Positions 1 through 10,391 of a stretch of 20,200 bases of DNA are shown piece by piece. The position numbers were made by a program, and so were the translations under genes. Each line of letters starts with the position of its first letter. The first letter of the stretch is position 1. This stretch comes from JBKQHQ01 sp052148715 (GTDB lineage Bacteria; Pseudomonadota; Alphaproteobacteria; Rhizobiales; Xanthobacteraceae), in assembly GCA_052148715.1 (NCBI GenBank), contig JBKQHQ010000131.1:1-20200 (forward strand), read 5' to 3'. The notes under the pieces are model-generated. The model made no database searches. It was given only the letters and a program-made list of their open reading frames with translations, and was not told the DNA's origin.

Positions 1-568
1 CGCGGTCGTCGCCGGCAATGTGGAGACCTCGCAGGCGGTCACCGAAACGCTGTTTGGTGCGCTCGGCGCCATGGCGGCAGCACAGGGCACGATGAACAAT
101 CTCAATTTCGGCAACGACACCTATCAATATTACGAGACGATCTGCTCCGGCTCACCGGCCGGCCCGGGCTTCGACGGCACCGATGCGGTGCACACGCACA
201 TGACCAACACGCGGCTGACGGATCCCGAGATTTTGGAGTTCCGCTATCCGGTTTTGCTGGAGGATTTTCACATCCGAAAAGATTCCGGCGGACGGGGAAA
301 ATGGCGAGCCGGCGACGGGATCCGCCGCACCATCCGTTTCCTTGCAAGGATGGAATGCACGGTCCTGTCGGGCCACCGCCGAATTCCGCCGTTCGGATTG
401 GCCGGCGGCGGGTCGGGTCAGATCGGCGAGAACTGGGTGCGCCGCCGCGATGGCCGAATGGAACGTCTGGAAGGCTGCGCTGACACTGTCATCGATGCGG
501 GTGAAGCCATCATCATCCAGACGCCGACCGCGGGCGGGTACGGCGATCCGCGCGAGCGGGACACTTGA
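1..568 (+). CDS. Hydantoinase B/5-oxoprolinase family subunit, 3' end only
   Basis: This is the C-terminal part of a HyuB-type subunit, which with HyuA forms ATP-dependent hydantoinases or 5-oxoprolinases that open cyclic imide/lactam rings in the cytoplasm. The reading frame is open from base 2, so the gene starts upstream of the window. About 188 residues are visible and the stop is TGA at 566-568. Recognisable family features are the segment around FGNDTYQYYETICSGSPAG, the EFRYPVLLEDFHIRKDSGGRGKWRAGDG block, and the terminal glycine-rich TAGGYGDP motif that closes this family. The next gene is convergent, 51 bp away. The substrate cannot be deduced from this fragment. The downstream amidase at 2243 could share a role in amide or imide catabolism, but an intervening opposite-strand gene argues against one operon. 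Confidence 0.88.
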   Translation, partial: AVVAGNVETSQAVTETLFGALGAMAAAQGTMNNLNFGNDTYQYYETICSGSPAGPGFDGTDAVHTHMTNTRLTDPEILEFRYPVLLEDFHIRKDSGGRGKWRAGDGIRRTIRFLARMECTVLSGHRRIPPFGLAGGGSGQIGENWVRRRDGRMERLEGCADTVIDAGEAIIIQTPTAGGYGDPRERDT

Positions 569-619
569 TCGCGGGCTGCCTGGTCCGCGGCGCGTTCACG
601 AACCGCCGCCGATCGCGCT

Positions 620-1852
620 TCACTGCAGCTTGCGAAGCTCACTTTGCGTCATCGGGGCCGGCGGCTCGTCTTCGATCCAATACTCGTCGTCATCGTCGAC
701 GCCGGGCCGCTGCTTGGTTTTCGCGCCGCTTGAACCGGCGATGGACCCGGTGAAGTACGGATCCCCGCGACGCGCATAGGCGCCCGCCCGTTGCGCCGCG
801 CGCGCAGCCACCTCCTCGCCGTCGACCGCGCGCGGGTTGCAGACGCGACGGCCGCTCGCACGCCGCATCAAGTCGACGTGCATGTGGTCGGAGTGGAAGT
901 GGTTCGAGCCGGGCGCGAGCACCGTGTTGAATTGCGCACAGGCGGCCGCCTCGATATCGCGCAGGAAGCCTTGCTCCTCGGCCATGCCGTTCCAGCCGGT
1001 CCGCACCGTGACCGTGCGGCCGTCGGCAAGCGTGAACGCCGCGATGTCGAGGGCGTTGCCGAACGCGTGCTCGGAGATATGCGCGCCCGGCTGGCCGTTC
1101 ATGCCGCGACACGAATAGGCCGAAATCTGCTTGATCGCGACGACGGGTTGGCCGAACCAGCGCAACGCCGCCGGTTGCACGGCCGAGCTCATCCATTGAT
1201 CGAGCGCCGAGACGATCGGACAGGCGAGCACCGCCGCCGGCTTGACCTCGACCTTGCCGATGCTTCCGGTGACCGGAGGGCCGCGGGAGGGACCGAGCGG
1301 CGGCGGCTGGGCCGGCGGATAGGGCTGAGACGCTCCGCCGCCTCCGTAGTACGCGGGCGCCTCGGTTGCGCCGACGCTCTCCCCCTGCGGTGCAAGGCCG
1401 GGCGGCGCCAGTGACAGCGGCGCGCCTGTTGGCGTTGCTGTGGCTGCGGACGAGCGGGGCGGCCCGTAACGCGGATCAGCAGGGGTCGGCGTGTAGATGG
1501 ATATCGACGCGGACCGAGGTGGCGGCTGGGCGATCGGCCAGCGCGGCGGCGCCGATCCGCTGCTCGGGATTGCGCCGGGAGGGCGCACTTCGTCCGTATA
1601 GCCGTACGTCCTGCCTGCACCGAATGCCGCCACTTTGAGCGGAAAATCCGCGCCGCAGATTCCCGGCCCCGTGATCGGCTCAATACGAACGATCCCCGGG
1701 CCCTCTTGCACGGCACCCGAGTTGAGGCATTGCACCTCCGCCTCGTGCCGCCAGGGCTCGCGCTCCTGCCAAAACAGAAAGCCGCGCCCACAGCCCGCCA
1801 GGGCGACGAGGACGAGGGAGCCGACGAGATACAAGCGAGCTCCTCGCATCAT
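620..1852 (-). CDS. Extensin-family lipoprotein (Extensin-like C-terminal domain)
   Basis: A 410-residue envelope protein. Residues 1-21 form a lipoprotein signal (R3 and R6, hydrophobic LVGSLVLVALAG, lipobox LAGC with Cys21). Residues about 95-195 are a proline/serine/alanine-rich linker. The C-terminal domain (about 200-345) has the extensin-like pattern H262-x6-D269 (HAFGNALDI) and NHFHSDHMHVD (H323, H325). This resembles the zinc-ligand layout of M15-type peptidases, so a cell-wall hydrolase-like role is possible, but the catalytic activity of the family is not well established. Conserved cysteines (C211, C248, C305) could form disulfides, as expected in the periplasm. The tail is acidic (DDDDEYWIEDE). 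Two adjacent ATGs open the gene; I kept the outer one. No strong Shine-Dalgarno sequence is visible. An inverted repeat with GTTAAC boxes lies just upstream. Confidence 0.87.
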   Translation of the reverse strand: MMRGARLYLVGSLVLVALAGCGRGFLFWQEREPWRHEAEVQCLNSGAVQEGPGIVRIEPITGPGICGADFPLKVAAFGAGRTYGYTDEVRPPGAIPSSGSAPPRWPIAQPPPRSASISIYTPTPADPRYGPPRSSAATATPTGAPLSLAPPGLAPQGESVGATEAPAYYGGGGASQPYPPAQPPPLGPSRGPPVTGSIGKVEVKPAAVLACPIVSALDQWMSSAVQPAALRWFGQPVVAIKQISAYSCRGMNGQPGAHISEHAFGNALDIAAFTLADGRTVTVRTGWNGMAEEQGFLRDIEAAACAQFNTVLAPGSNHFHSDHMHVDLMRRASGRRVCNPRAVDGEEVAARAAQRAGAYARRGDPYFTGSIAGSSGAKTKQRPGVDDDDEYWIEDEPPAPMTQSELRKLQ

Positions 1853-1874
1853 GACGCCGAAAGTGCGAGGAATA

Positions 1875-1934
1875 CCGTTAACGACTCATCAATCGTTAAC
1901 GGCGCCGCAACGCGCCTCGTGAACGTGGTTAACC
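1875..1934. promoter_or_regulatory. GTTAAC-box inverted repeat upstream of the extensin gene
   Basis: Two perfect 10-bp arms, CCGTTAACGA (1875-1884) and TCGTTAACGG (1893-1902), are separated by 8 bases. A third box, GGTTAACC, follows at 1927-1934. GANTC sites (GACTC at 1883-1887 and GATTC at about 1938-1942) lie in or beside the array. It sits between the divergent extensin and DUF2798-like genes. TTAA-rich boxes with GANTC sites recall CtrA/CcrM cell-cycle promoters of Alphaproteobacteria, but the spacing is not the canonical TTAA-N7-TTAA. It may simply be a site for an unknown dimeric regulator. Confidence 0.35.
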
Positions 1935-2012
1935 GACGATTCCGCGTTGCCTGTGGGGTCCCCGTCTTGATCCGGTGACCGCTTTGCGATCACATCCCCG
2001 CGCGGGGGGCCG

Positions 2013-2243
2013 ATGCCAGCTGGGACAAGAGCCATATTTTCGATTGTGCTGACGGGGACCGCATTTCTTGTGAGCGCTGTGGTCACCTTCCTCAATATCG
2101 GGATACGAGCGGGTTACCTTGCGCAATGGATGCGCTCGCTCGGCATCGGCTGTCCGATCGCCGCGTTCGTCGACTTCTTCACCATGCCGCTCCCCCGCAT
2201 CATGACCGAACGCATAGTCACTTGGACCGAGAAGGCCGGCTGA
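2013..2243 (+). CDS. Small two-helix membrane protein, DUF2798-like
   Basis: A 76-residue protein with two probable transmembrane segments: about residues 7-30 (AIFSIVLTGTAFLVSAVVTFLN) and about 42-60 (SLGIGCPIAAFVDFFTMP). Between them is a short loop with a tryptophan/arginine pair (LAQWMRS). The pattern of a small residue-rich first helix, N-x-G, W, and a second helix ending in a proline and arginines fits the DUF2798 family, which has no known function. The start ATG at 2013 follows a G-rich stretch (2004-2009) that could act as a weak Shine-Dalgarno sequence. The stop overlaps the amidase start by one base (TGATG), so the two are probably co-translated. Family assignment is by eye only. 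Confidence 0.68.
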   Translation: MPAGTRAIFSIVLTGTAFLVSAVVTFLNIGIRAGYLAQWMRSLGIGCPIAAFVDFFTMPLPRIMTERIVTWTEKAG

Positions 2244-3517
2244 TGTTGTCCGCGCTCGATCTTGCGCGCCGCATCGAGGCCGGCGAGCTCACACCAGCGA
2301 CCGTGATCGAGCGTTGCGCCGAGGCGATTGCCGCACGCGAGCACGAGGTCGGCGCCTTCGCAAGCCTCGATCTGGACGCCGCGCGCGAACGCGCCGCCCT
2401 CGCGGGCGCCGTGCTGGCATCGAAGCCGCTGCGCGGCCTTCCCGTCGGCATGAAGGATATCTTCGACACGGCCGACCTGCCGACCGAATACGGTTCGCCG
2501 ATCTATGCCGGCCACCGGCCGAAAGCGGACGCCGCCCTGGTGTCGCTGGTGCGGCGCACCGGCGGCATCATTCTCGGCAAGACGGTGACCACCGAATTTG
2601 CCTCGTTGCAGCCCGGCGCAACGCGCAATCCCCGCAATCTCGCGCACACGCCGGGCGGCTCGTCCTCAGGCTCCGCAGCGGCGGTCGCGGCCGGCATGCT
2701 GCCGGTCGCGTGCGGCAGCCAAACCGGCGGTTCCGTGATCCGTCCGGCAGCCTTTTGCGGTGTGGCCGGTTTCAAGCCATCGTTCAGGTTGCTGCCGACG
2801 GTCGGGATGAAATGCTGCTCGTGGCATTTGGATACGGCCGGCCTGTTTGCCGCAGGTGTGGCCGACGTAGCCTTTGCGGCCGCGGCGGTCAGCGGGCGGG
2901 AGCTGCGCGTCGATCAAAGCGAGCCCGCGCCGCCGCGCATCGCCTTGGCGCGCACGCACCTTTGGTCGGAAGCAAGCGAGGCGATGCAAGGCGCGCTTGA
3001 ACGCACAGCACGCCGCGCCGAAGCCGCCGGCGCGGCGGTGAAAGATTTGCTGCTGCCGCCAAGGCTCGAGGAAGCCTTCAACGCCCACGCGATCATTCAA
3101 GGCTACGAGGTCTATCGGGCGCTCGCCTACGAATACGACCACCATCGTGAGCAGCTCGGGCCTCTGTTGCGCGAGCGGATTGGACAGGGGGCGGCGATTA
3201 GCGCCGATGACTACGACGCCGCCCGCCGCACCTCGCGGCGCGCGCGCCAGCTCTTTGCCGATCTCGCCGCTGACTTCGACGTCATCCTCATGCCGTCGGC
3301 CGCCGGCGCGGCACCGCCCGGGCTTACGTCAACCGGCGTGCCAACCTTCAACAAACTTTGGACCTTGCTCGGCAATCCGTGCGTGAACGTCCCTGGCCTC
3401 GCCGATGCGGCGGGATTGCCCCTCGGTATGCAGATCGTCGGTCGCTTCGGCCGCGACCGGGCGGCACTCGAGGCGGCGATGTTTCTCGAAGGCGTCATTT
3501 CCGGCCCTTCGACGTAA
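2243..3517 (+). CDS. Amidase (amidase-signature family)
   Basis: A 424-residue amidase-signature hydrolase that cleaves a carboxamide to an acid and ammonia (or an amine), probably cytoplasmic. The Ser-cisSer-Lys triad is complete: K71 in GMKDIFDT, S140 in the PGGSSSGSAAAV glycine/serine loop, and the nucleophile S164 in QTGGSVIRPA. The signature then runs on as AFCGVAGFKPS. N- and C-terminal parts also fit, for example IVGRFGRDRAALEAA near the end. The frame is open upstream to 2126, but the start at 2243 is better: it forms a TGATG overlap with the preceding small membrane protein gene, and the protein then begins MLSALDLARRIEAGELTP, the usual start of this family. The substrate is unknown. 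Relatives include GatA-like and aryl-amide hydrolases; no GatB or GatC neighbour is present, so this is not the tRNA amidotransferase subunit. Confidence 0.93.
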   Translation: MLSALDLARRIEAGELTPATVIERCAEAIAAREHEVGAFASLDLDAARERAALAGAVLASKPLRGLPVGMKDIFDTADLPTEYGSPIYAGHRPKADAALVSLVRRTGGIILGKTVTTEFASLQPGATRNPRNLAHTPGGSSSGSAAAVAAGMLPVACGSQTGGSVIRPAAFCGVAGFKPSFRLLPTVGMKCCSWHLDTAGLFAAGVADVAFAAAAVSGRELRVDQSEPAPPRIALARTHLWSEASEAMQGALERTARRAEAAGAAVKDLLLPPRLEEAFNAHAIIQGYEVYRALAYEYDHHREQLGPLLRERIGQGAAISADDYDAARRTSRRARQLFADLAADFDVILMPSAAGAAPPGLTSTGVPTFNKLWTLLGNPCVNVPGLADAAGLPLGMQIVGRFGRDRAALEAAMFLEGVISGPST

Positions 3518-3833
3518 GGCGGCGGCAGCGTATTCGCCAATGCAGATCCCCGTCGCGCCGCGCGCATGGGCCAATCACTGGAATGTTATTTCAGAAATCA
3601 CCAGGCACCGATTGGTGGAACCGTGGCATTCTTGCGGGCATTGAACCGACAAAAAGTCCGACCGTTCTCAGAAATGCCGTCAATTTGTCTTATCGTGACT
3701 CAATCAGTGTAATAGGTCATCAATTATCGTACTAATTTACCGTCGCTATTTCGCACTGCAGCAACTTTATTTCTTGAGCATAACTGCATTGGTGATAGCG
3801 TAAGGACCACGCCAACTCCAAGGGAGGCAGTGA
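3518..3833. other. Intergenic stretch after the amidase
   Basis: I see no convincing protein gene here. Composition falls clearly from about 3570 onward, with AT-rich runs such as 3675-3790. This would suit a promoter region for the small ORF at 3834, but I could not fix convincing -35/-10 boxes. No terminator with a T-run directly follows the amidase stop. Confidence 0.4.
3822..3827 (+). promoter_or_regulatory. Shine-Dalgarno sequence GGGAGG for the 27-residue peptide
   Basis: GGGAGG lies 6 bases before the GTG at 3834. It is one of the strongest ribosome-binding sites in the window, and it selects this frame over the overlapping longer frame that begins GTG at 3830. Confidence 0.6.
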
Positions 3834-3917
3834 GTGGACCTTACCTTGAACTTCAATCTGCTGGCGGTGTGCGCCGTGTTCGTGTTCCTGGGCGCCGTCT
3901 TGCTGGGAGCCTTCTGA
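3834..3917 (+). CDS. Putative 27-residue single-pass membrane peptide
   Basis: A short frame that standard gene callers would miss. It starts GTG at 3834 and stops TGA at 3915-3917. The product opens with MDLTLNFN and continues as one hydrophobic helix (residues 9-27, LLAVCAVFVFLGAVLLGAF) with no charged residue after Asp2. Support for a real gene is threefold: a strong Shine-Dalgarno sequence at ideal spacing, a coherent transmembrane helix filling the whole frame, and a Rho-independent-type terminator 54 bases after the stop. The transcript would be short and monocistronic. Its role is unknown; size and shape recall small accessory membrane peptides such as KdpF or CydX, but no partner complex is encoded nearby. 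An overlapping frame (3830-4066) has no domain-like composition and I reject it. Confidence 0.55.
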   Translation: MDLTLNFNLLAVCAVFVFLGAVLLGAF

Positions 3918-3970
3918 GTTCAAGCCTCCAACGGCACTTCCGTACGCGTGGACCAGGATTTTGTGCAAAG

Positions 3971-4001
3971 ACACCGGGGAGCCAAAGCTCTCCGGTGTTT
4001 T
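3971..4001 (+). terminator. Rho-independent-type terminator
   Basis: An 11-bp stem, acaccggggag (3971-3981) pairing with ctctccggtgt (3988-3998) with one G-U pair, encloses a 6-base loop and is followed by TTT (3999-4001). It lies downstream of the 27-residue peptide gene on the same strand. Confidence 0.75.
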
Positions 4002-4011
4002 CATATGGCAC

Positions 4012-4157
4012 TGTCATTGCGAGGGCGCAGCGCAAGTCGGGTGTTTCCGACTTGCGCCCGCTATGATTTGCCGAAGTCGGGTACACCCCGACTTCGGCGC
4101 GCCGGCGGCAATCCGTGCCACGCCCCACGCGATTGCTTCGCTTCGCTCGCAATGACA
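4012..4157. repeat. Multi-hairpin palindromic dispersed repeat
   Basis: The element is bounded by a perfect 12-bp inverted repeat, tgtcattgcgag (4012-4023) and ctcgcaatgaca (4146-4157). Inside are two strong hairpins: 4030-4057 (11-bp arms GCGCAAGTCGG/CCGACTTGCGC) and 4071-4097 (11-bp arms CCGAAGTCGGG/CCCGACTTCGG). Both carry the core AAGTCGG. The ends (CATTGCGAG with GAAGCGAAGCAATC on the opposite strand) match a repeat type I recall as widespread in alphaproteobacterial genomes. No coding capacity. It separates the peptide gene from the 3' end of metH, where transcripts from both strands converge, so it could stabilise or end them. Confidence 0.75.
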
Positions 4158-4247
4158 ATTGCTGATTTTCGGTAAGAAGTGCGGGCTTCACTCGAAGTGC
4201 TGGGTGCCTGCCCGCCTTCCCGCGTGCATGACGAGCGAGAGGCTCGG

Positions 4248-7985
<3,738 letters not shown>

Positions 7986-7997
7986 GGCATTTACACC

Positions 7998-9110
7998 TCA
8001 CGCAGCCTTCCGGCACACCTGCGGCCGCAGCCCGAGCAGATGGCAGACCGCATAGACGAGATCGGCACGGTTCATGGTGTAGAAATGAAAGTCGCCGACG
8101 CCGCGGTCGACGAGGTCGAGCACCTGCTCGGCCGCAACCGCGGCCGCGATCAGCTTACGGGTTGCCGGATCGTCATCGAGACCGTTGAAACGCTCGGCGA
8201 GCCAATCCGGAATCGACGCGCCGCAGCGCTGCGCGAAACTTCTTGTCTGCTTGAAATTCTGCACCGGCAGGATGCCGGGAACGATCGGGATGGAGATGCC
8301 CCGGGCGCGCACCCGGTCGAGGTAGCGAAAGTAGAGATCGTTCTCGAAAAAGAATTGGGTGATGGCGCGCGTGGCGCCGGCATCCACCTTGGCCTGCAGC
8401 ATGTCGATATCGGCTTCGACCGAGGCGCTGTCGGGATGCTTCTCCGGATAGGCCGAGACCGACACCTCGACGTCGGCGATCCGCTTGATGCCGGCAACGA
8501 GATCGGCGGCATGCCGATAGCCTTGCGGATGCGGCACATAACGCTCGCCGAGACCGCCCGGCGGATCACCGCGCAGCGCCACGATGTGGCGAACCCCCGC
8601 TTCACAATAGGCGCGCGCCACCGCGTCGACCTCGCCGCGCCCGGCCCCGATGCAGGTAAGGTGCGCCGCCGGAATGAGCACGGTCTCGGCGAGAATCCGC
8701 TTGACCGTTGCGTGGGTCCGCTCGCGGGTCGAGCCGCCGGCGCCGTAGGTCACCGACACGAAGCTTGGAGTGAGCGGTGCCAGACGGCTGATCGCCTCCC
8801 ACAGGCTCTGCTCCATCTCCGGCGTCTTCGGCGGGAAGAATTCAAAGGACACGTGAATCGGCGTGCTGCCCCTACGTCCGACAAAACGGCTCGCACGCGT
8901 TTCGGCGGGGTTGGCGCGCTGACCTTCACCTCTCCCCGCTTGCGGGGAGAGGTCGGAACAAGCGCGTCTTTGCGCTTGTTCCGGGTGAGGGGGACTCTCC
9001 ACAAGCTCAGACTTGCTGAGGGGCCCCCTCGCCCGACGCGCTACGCGCGTCGACCTCTCCCCGCAAGCAGGAAGAGGAGAAGAGGCATCGTCAAACAAAT
9101 TTGCGCTCAT
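7998..9110 (-). CDS. metF: Methylenetetrahydrofolate reductase with repeat-encoded N-terminal insert
   Basis: MetF reduces 5,10-methylenetetrahydrofolate to the 5-methyl form, using FAD, and feeds MetH encoded just downstream. The core begins HVSFEFFPPKTPEMEQSLW, with the conserved Glu (E90, equivalent to E. coli E28), then FVSVTYGAGGSTRERT and the remaining TIM-barrel motifs (CIGAGR, ALRGDPP, EKHPDS, QFFF). I place the start at ATG 9110 because it overlaps the stop of the upstream regulator gene in a TGATG junction. This gives 370 residues, about 60 more before the active-site Glu than E. coli MetF has. Residues about 12-61 are encoded by a palindromic repeat (8929-9077) inserted without breaking the frame. 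The frame is open further upstream to 9254, but that part lies inside the regulator gene. A later internal start cannot be excluded, though none with a good Shine-Dalgarno stands out. Confidence 0.93.
   Translation of the reverse strand: MSANLFDDASSPLPACGERSTRVARRARGPLSKSELVESPPHPEQAQRRACSDLSPQAGRGEGQRANPAETRASRFVGRRGSTPIHVSFEFFPPKTPEMEQSLWEAISRLAPLTPSFVSVTYGAGGSTRERTHATVKRILAETVLIPAAHLTCIGAGRGEVDAVARAYCEAGVRHIVALRGDPPGGLGERYVPHPQGYRHAADLVAGIKRIADVEVSVSAYPEKHPDSASVEADIDMLQAKVDAGATRAITQFFFENDLYFRYLDRVRARGISIPIVPGILPVQNFKQTRSFAQRCGASIPDWLAERFNGLDDDPATRKLIAAAVAAEQVLDLVDRGVGDFHFYTMNRADLVYAVCHLLGLRPQVCRKAA
8929..9077. repeat. Palindromic repeat element inside the metF coding region
   Basis: A 149-base element made of nested palindromes. 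At 8929-8952 there are perfect arms CCTCTCCCCGC/GCGGGGAGAGG. At 8954-8983 there are perfect 12-bp arms CGGAACAAGCGC/GCGCTTGTTCCG. A GGGTGAGGGGG arm at 8983-8993 can pair with the C-rich ccccctcgccc arm at about 9024-9034. At 9034-9052 there are arms CGACGCG/CGCGTCG. At 9054-9077 a degenerate copy of the first palindrome closes the element. The two ends also form an 18-bp perfect inverted repeat (8938-8955 with 9051-9068). This is a type of dispersed extragenic repeat I recall from Bradyrhizobium-like genomes, but here it is translated. Confidence 0.88.
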
Positions 9111-10111
9111 CAGGCCACCTCTCGCGTGGACCCGGCGAGGGCGATACGTCGATCGCGCCCAAGCCACAATGACACCGCGATCTTGCCTTCGGAGCCGGCC
9201 TCCGGCGGCAAGCTCCGATGCGACACCACTTCGAGACCGGCGGTGCTCATCCATTGCGCCACCGTTTCGGCGGCAAAGCCGAGCCGACGATGCGCGTGCG
9301 CTTCACGCAGGAATTCGAGATCGTGCGGCGCAAAATCGACGACGAGGAGCCGGCCCCCCGGCCGCAGCACGCGGGCGGCTTCACGGATCGCGCGTGCGCC
9401 GTCATCGAGAAAGTGCAGGACCTGGTGAATGAGGACGACGTCGAAGGAATCTTGCGGCACCGCCAGGTCGTAAATGTCGCTCTGCCGGACGCTGCAATGG
9501 CGCAATCCCGCCCGTTCCAGCCGGGCGCGCGCAAGCGCGAGCATTTCGCGGGAGAGATCGAGCCCGAGCCCCCGCTCGATATCAGGTGCCAGCAGCTCGA
9601 GCATGCGACCGGTTCCGGTGCCGAGGTCGAGCAAGGAACGAAACGGCCGGTCCGCGAGTGCGGCGCGGATCGCCGCCTCCACGGCGGCGTCGGCGACATG
9701 CAGCTTGCGGATTTCGTCCCACTGCGCGGCATGCCGACCGAAATAGGCTTGCGCGGCCGCGGCCCGCGTCGAGCGAACCGCTGCGAGACGCTCGCGGTCG
9801 CGGGCAACGGTCGGGTCGGCGGGATCAAGACGCGCGATCAGGCTGCGCGCGATATCGGCGGCGCCGCCATGCTCCATCAAGCGAAAGAAGGCCCAACTCC
9901 CTTCGCGGAACCGCTCCACCAGATCGGCCTCGGCGAGCAGCCGCAAATGCCTGGAAACACGCGGTTGCGACTGACGCAGAATCTCCATCAGATCGCTGAC
10001 GGTCAGCTCGGTTTCCGCGAGCAAGGCGAGAATGCGCAGACGCGTCCCCTCCCCCGCCGCCTTCAAGGCGGCATTGACAACGGCAAAGGAAAGGTGGGCG
10101 GTGTCAGACAT
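9110..10111 (-). CDS. ArsR-family regulator fused to SAM-dependent methyltransferase (SahR-like)
   Basis: A 333-residue two-domain protein. Residues about 8-95 form an ArsR-type winged helix with the recognition region LMEILRQSQPRVSRHLRLLAEADLV. No CxC-type metal site is evident. Residues about 115-310 form a class I methyltransferase fold with SAM-binding motif I LLDLGTGTGRMLELL (about 160-173), an acidic residue after strand 2 (GLGLDLS), and the post-motif RVLRPGGRLLVVDF. Such proteins head methionine-cycle operons in Proteobacteria. The SahR group has been described as responding to S-adenosylhomocysteine, and that is the likely function here; whether this protein still methylates anything is unknown. 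The stop overlaps the metF start (TGATG), so regulator, metF and metH form one transcript. The palindromic site at 10144-10161 suggests autoregulation. Start ATG 10111; the Shine-Dalgarno is weak. Confidence 0.9.
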   Translation of the reverse strand: MSDTAHLSFAVVNAALKAAGEGTRLRILALLAETELTVSDLMEILRQSQPRVSRHLRLLAEADLVERFREGSWAFFRLMEHGGAADIARSLIARLDPADPTVARDRERLAAVRSTRAAAAQAYFGRHAAQWDEIRKLHVADAAVEAAIRAALADRPFRSLLDLGTGTGRMLELLAPDIERGLGLDLSREMLALARARLERAGLRHCSVRQSDIYDLAVPQDSFDVVLIHQVLHFLDDGARAIREAARVLRPGGRLLVVDFAPHDLEFLREAHAHRRLGFAAETVAQWMSTAGLEVVSHRSLPPEAGSEGKIAVSLWLGRDRRIALAGSTREVA

Positions 10112-10143
10112 TTCACTTCAAGCGCCATGCGGCGATAGGCTGA

Positions 10144-10161
10144 TATAAAGATATCTTTATA
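10144..10161. promoter_or_regulatory. Perfect 18-bp palindromic operator, probably for the SahR-like regulator
   Basis: TATAAAGATATCTTTATA is a perfect palindrome ending 33 bases before the regulator start codon. Its shape (AT-rich, about 18 bp, two-fold symmetric) suits an ArsR-family dimer. It overlaps the predicted -10 box of the operon, so binding should block transcription. The assignment to this regulator rests on position and symmetry; I recall similar AT-rich palindromes for SahR but cannot verify it here. Confidence 0.72.
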
Positions 10162-10183
10162 CGCTTATGGAGTTAAAGCGCAA
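10156..10183 (-). promoter_or_regulatory. Predicted promoter of the regulator-metF-metH operon
   Basis: On the minus strand a -35-like TTGCGC (10183-10178) is followed by a 16-base spacer and a -10-like TATAAA (10161-10156). The -10 box is the first third of the 18-bp palindrome. The start point would fall near 10149, giving a leader of about 40 bases. Confidence 0.5.
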
Positions 10184-10391
10184 GCATGGATTGGGGCTAT
10201 GTGGGATATGGCCCAATTACGGTTAAATTTCACCCTACCCGAGCGAGGGCCATGCAGAACGAGAAGTTTCGATTCGGCAGCTCGGAAGAGCCCGCCCTTA
10301 TGCTATTTGCCTCGTTCGCGTCCGTGGACGGCAACCGGACTGCGCTTTTTCCGAAAATACCGGGGCCGATGATGCATACGACGGGTTAACG

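Noticed and set aside
2126..2242. Upstream extension of the amidase frame
   Set aside because: It overlaps the small membrane protein gene and adds an Arg/His-rich stretch unlike amidases.
7986..8000. Cobalamin or SAM riboswitch before metH
   Set aside because: The metF-metH gap is only 12 bases and the operon leader is about 40 bases, too short for either riboswitch class.
8929..9077. CRISPR array or transposon interpretation of the metF repeat
   Set aside because: There are no regularly spaced direct repeats with unique spacers and no transposase; the structure is nested palindromes.
9111..9254. Extension of the metF frame upstream to 9254
   Set aside because: It lies wholly inside the regulator gene, and the ATG at 9110 overlaps the regulator stop in the same TGATG arrangement seen at 2241-2245.
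10186..10389. 67-codon plus-strand frame just before trmO
   Set aside because: It has no Shine-Dalgarno sequence or recognisable family and begins within the -35 region of the divergent methionine operon; more likely the trmO leader.
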